This document shows, in pieces, positions 63,828-64,000 of a stretch of 64,000 nt of DNA. Position 1 is the stretch's first letter. Each line of letters opens with the position of its first letter. A model generated the notes under the pieces. It did no database searches and was not told the origin of the DNA. It saw only the letters and a list, made by a program, of their open reading frames with translations. Both the position numbers and the translations under genes were made by a program. Source of the stretch: Pseudomonas sp. KBW05 (GTDB lineage Bacteria > Pseudomonadota > Gammaproteobacteria > Pseudomonadales > Pseudomonadaceae). Location of the stretch: the NCBI RefSeq assembly GCF_003852405.1, contig NZ_QAJM01000018.1, positions 186,001-250,000 of the forward strand, read 5' to 3'.

Positions 63828-64000
63828 ATGAGCAACACGCGTATTGCCTTTATCGGCGCCGGTAACATGGCGGCCAGCCTGATCGGTGGCCTGCGGGCCA
63901 AGGGCCTGGATGCTGCGCAGATCCGCGCCAGCGACCCGGGTGCCGACACCCGTGCCCGCATCAGCGCCGAGCACGGTATCGAGACCTTTGCCGACAACGC
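63828..64000 (+). CDS. proC: Pyrroline-5-carboxylate reductase, 5' part
   Basis: The first 57 codons: MSNTRIAFIGAGNMAASLIG is the ProC Rossmann start, with G-x-G-x-x-A. The rest lies beyond the window. Makes proline from P5C. 33 bases after yggS and probably co-transcribed with it. Confidence 0.95.
   Translation, partial: MSNTRIAFIGAGNMAASLIGGLRAKGLDAAQIRASDPGADTRARISAEHGIETFADN

Overview
The window is a Pseudomonas chromosome segment, most likely from the P. fluorescens group. The right-hand 40 kb (about 24,071-64,000) follows the gene order known from P. aeruginosa PA0393-PA0432: proC, yggS, pilT, pyrBC', pyrR, yqgF, algH, a tonB3-type gene, gshB, the pilGHIJ-chpA chemosensory cluster, rsmE, bioA, an rhlE2-type helicase, metF and ahcY. 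Ten short inverted-repeat elements of the kind common in P. fluorescens sit between these genes.

The left-hand 24 kb is accessory DNA. Its right edge falls inside a CPA1-type Na+/H+ antiporter gene, of which only the last ~134 codons remain (24,071-24,472). The 5' part of that gene is not in the window, so the insertion probably runs past base 1. Just inside the edge is a tightly packed minus-strand operon (about 23,986 down to 16,910). It encodes three divergent tyrosine-recombinase-like proteins, a 201-aa helical protein and a 221-aa unknown, and looks like the mobility module. Cargo further left includes many unknown genes. Three of them have PD-(D/E)XK-like nuclease features, one has a DUF4062 domain, one is a small DEDD-type exonuclease, and one is an Xre regulator divergent from a three-gene operon of unknowns. 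A fluoride-resistance set follows (fluoride riboswitch, crcB, DUF190, pyrophosphatase, then nhaA with its own long structured leader), then a Nudix hydrolase, a TraR/DksA-type zinc-finger protein and a sialidase-like protein. None of the ten core repeat elements occurs in this part.

Core region: 24.4-27.8 kb holds a formate/nitrite-type channel, an ExoU-like patatin phospholipase and a thioesterase. From 28.0 to 30.6 kb are a SAH riboswitch, ahcY and metF (methyl cycle). From 30.7 to 38.7 kb are a glycosyltransferase-like protein, a periplasmic binding protein, the helicase, yceI/cytochrome b561, bioA and rsmE. From 38.8 to 42.4 kb is a D-amino-acid dehydrogenase/RidA/binding-protein operon with a divergent LysR regulator. 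From 42.5 to 44.2 kb are a hemolysin-III protein, a DUF6124 gene with a remarkable structured leader, and an orphan HigA-type regulator. From 44.3 to 54.2 kb is the Pil-Chp chemosensory operon, which here lacks pilK and chpB. From 54.4 to 60.4 kb are gshB, tonB3, algH, yqgF, pyrR, pyrB and pyrC'. From 60.6 to 64.0 kb are a TM2 protein, an NlpC/P60 protein, pilT, yggS and the start of proC.

The items I consider most worth following up are: (1) the recombinase-driven island with its uncharacterised nuclease-rich cargo; (2) the DUF6124 leader, where one central module can pair with either of two flanking copies, one of which covers the ribosome binding site; (3) two related hairpin-rich modules inside the island; and (4) the structured nhaA leader.
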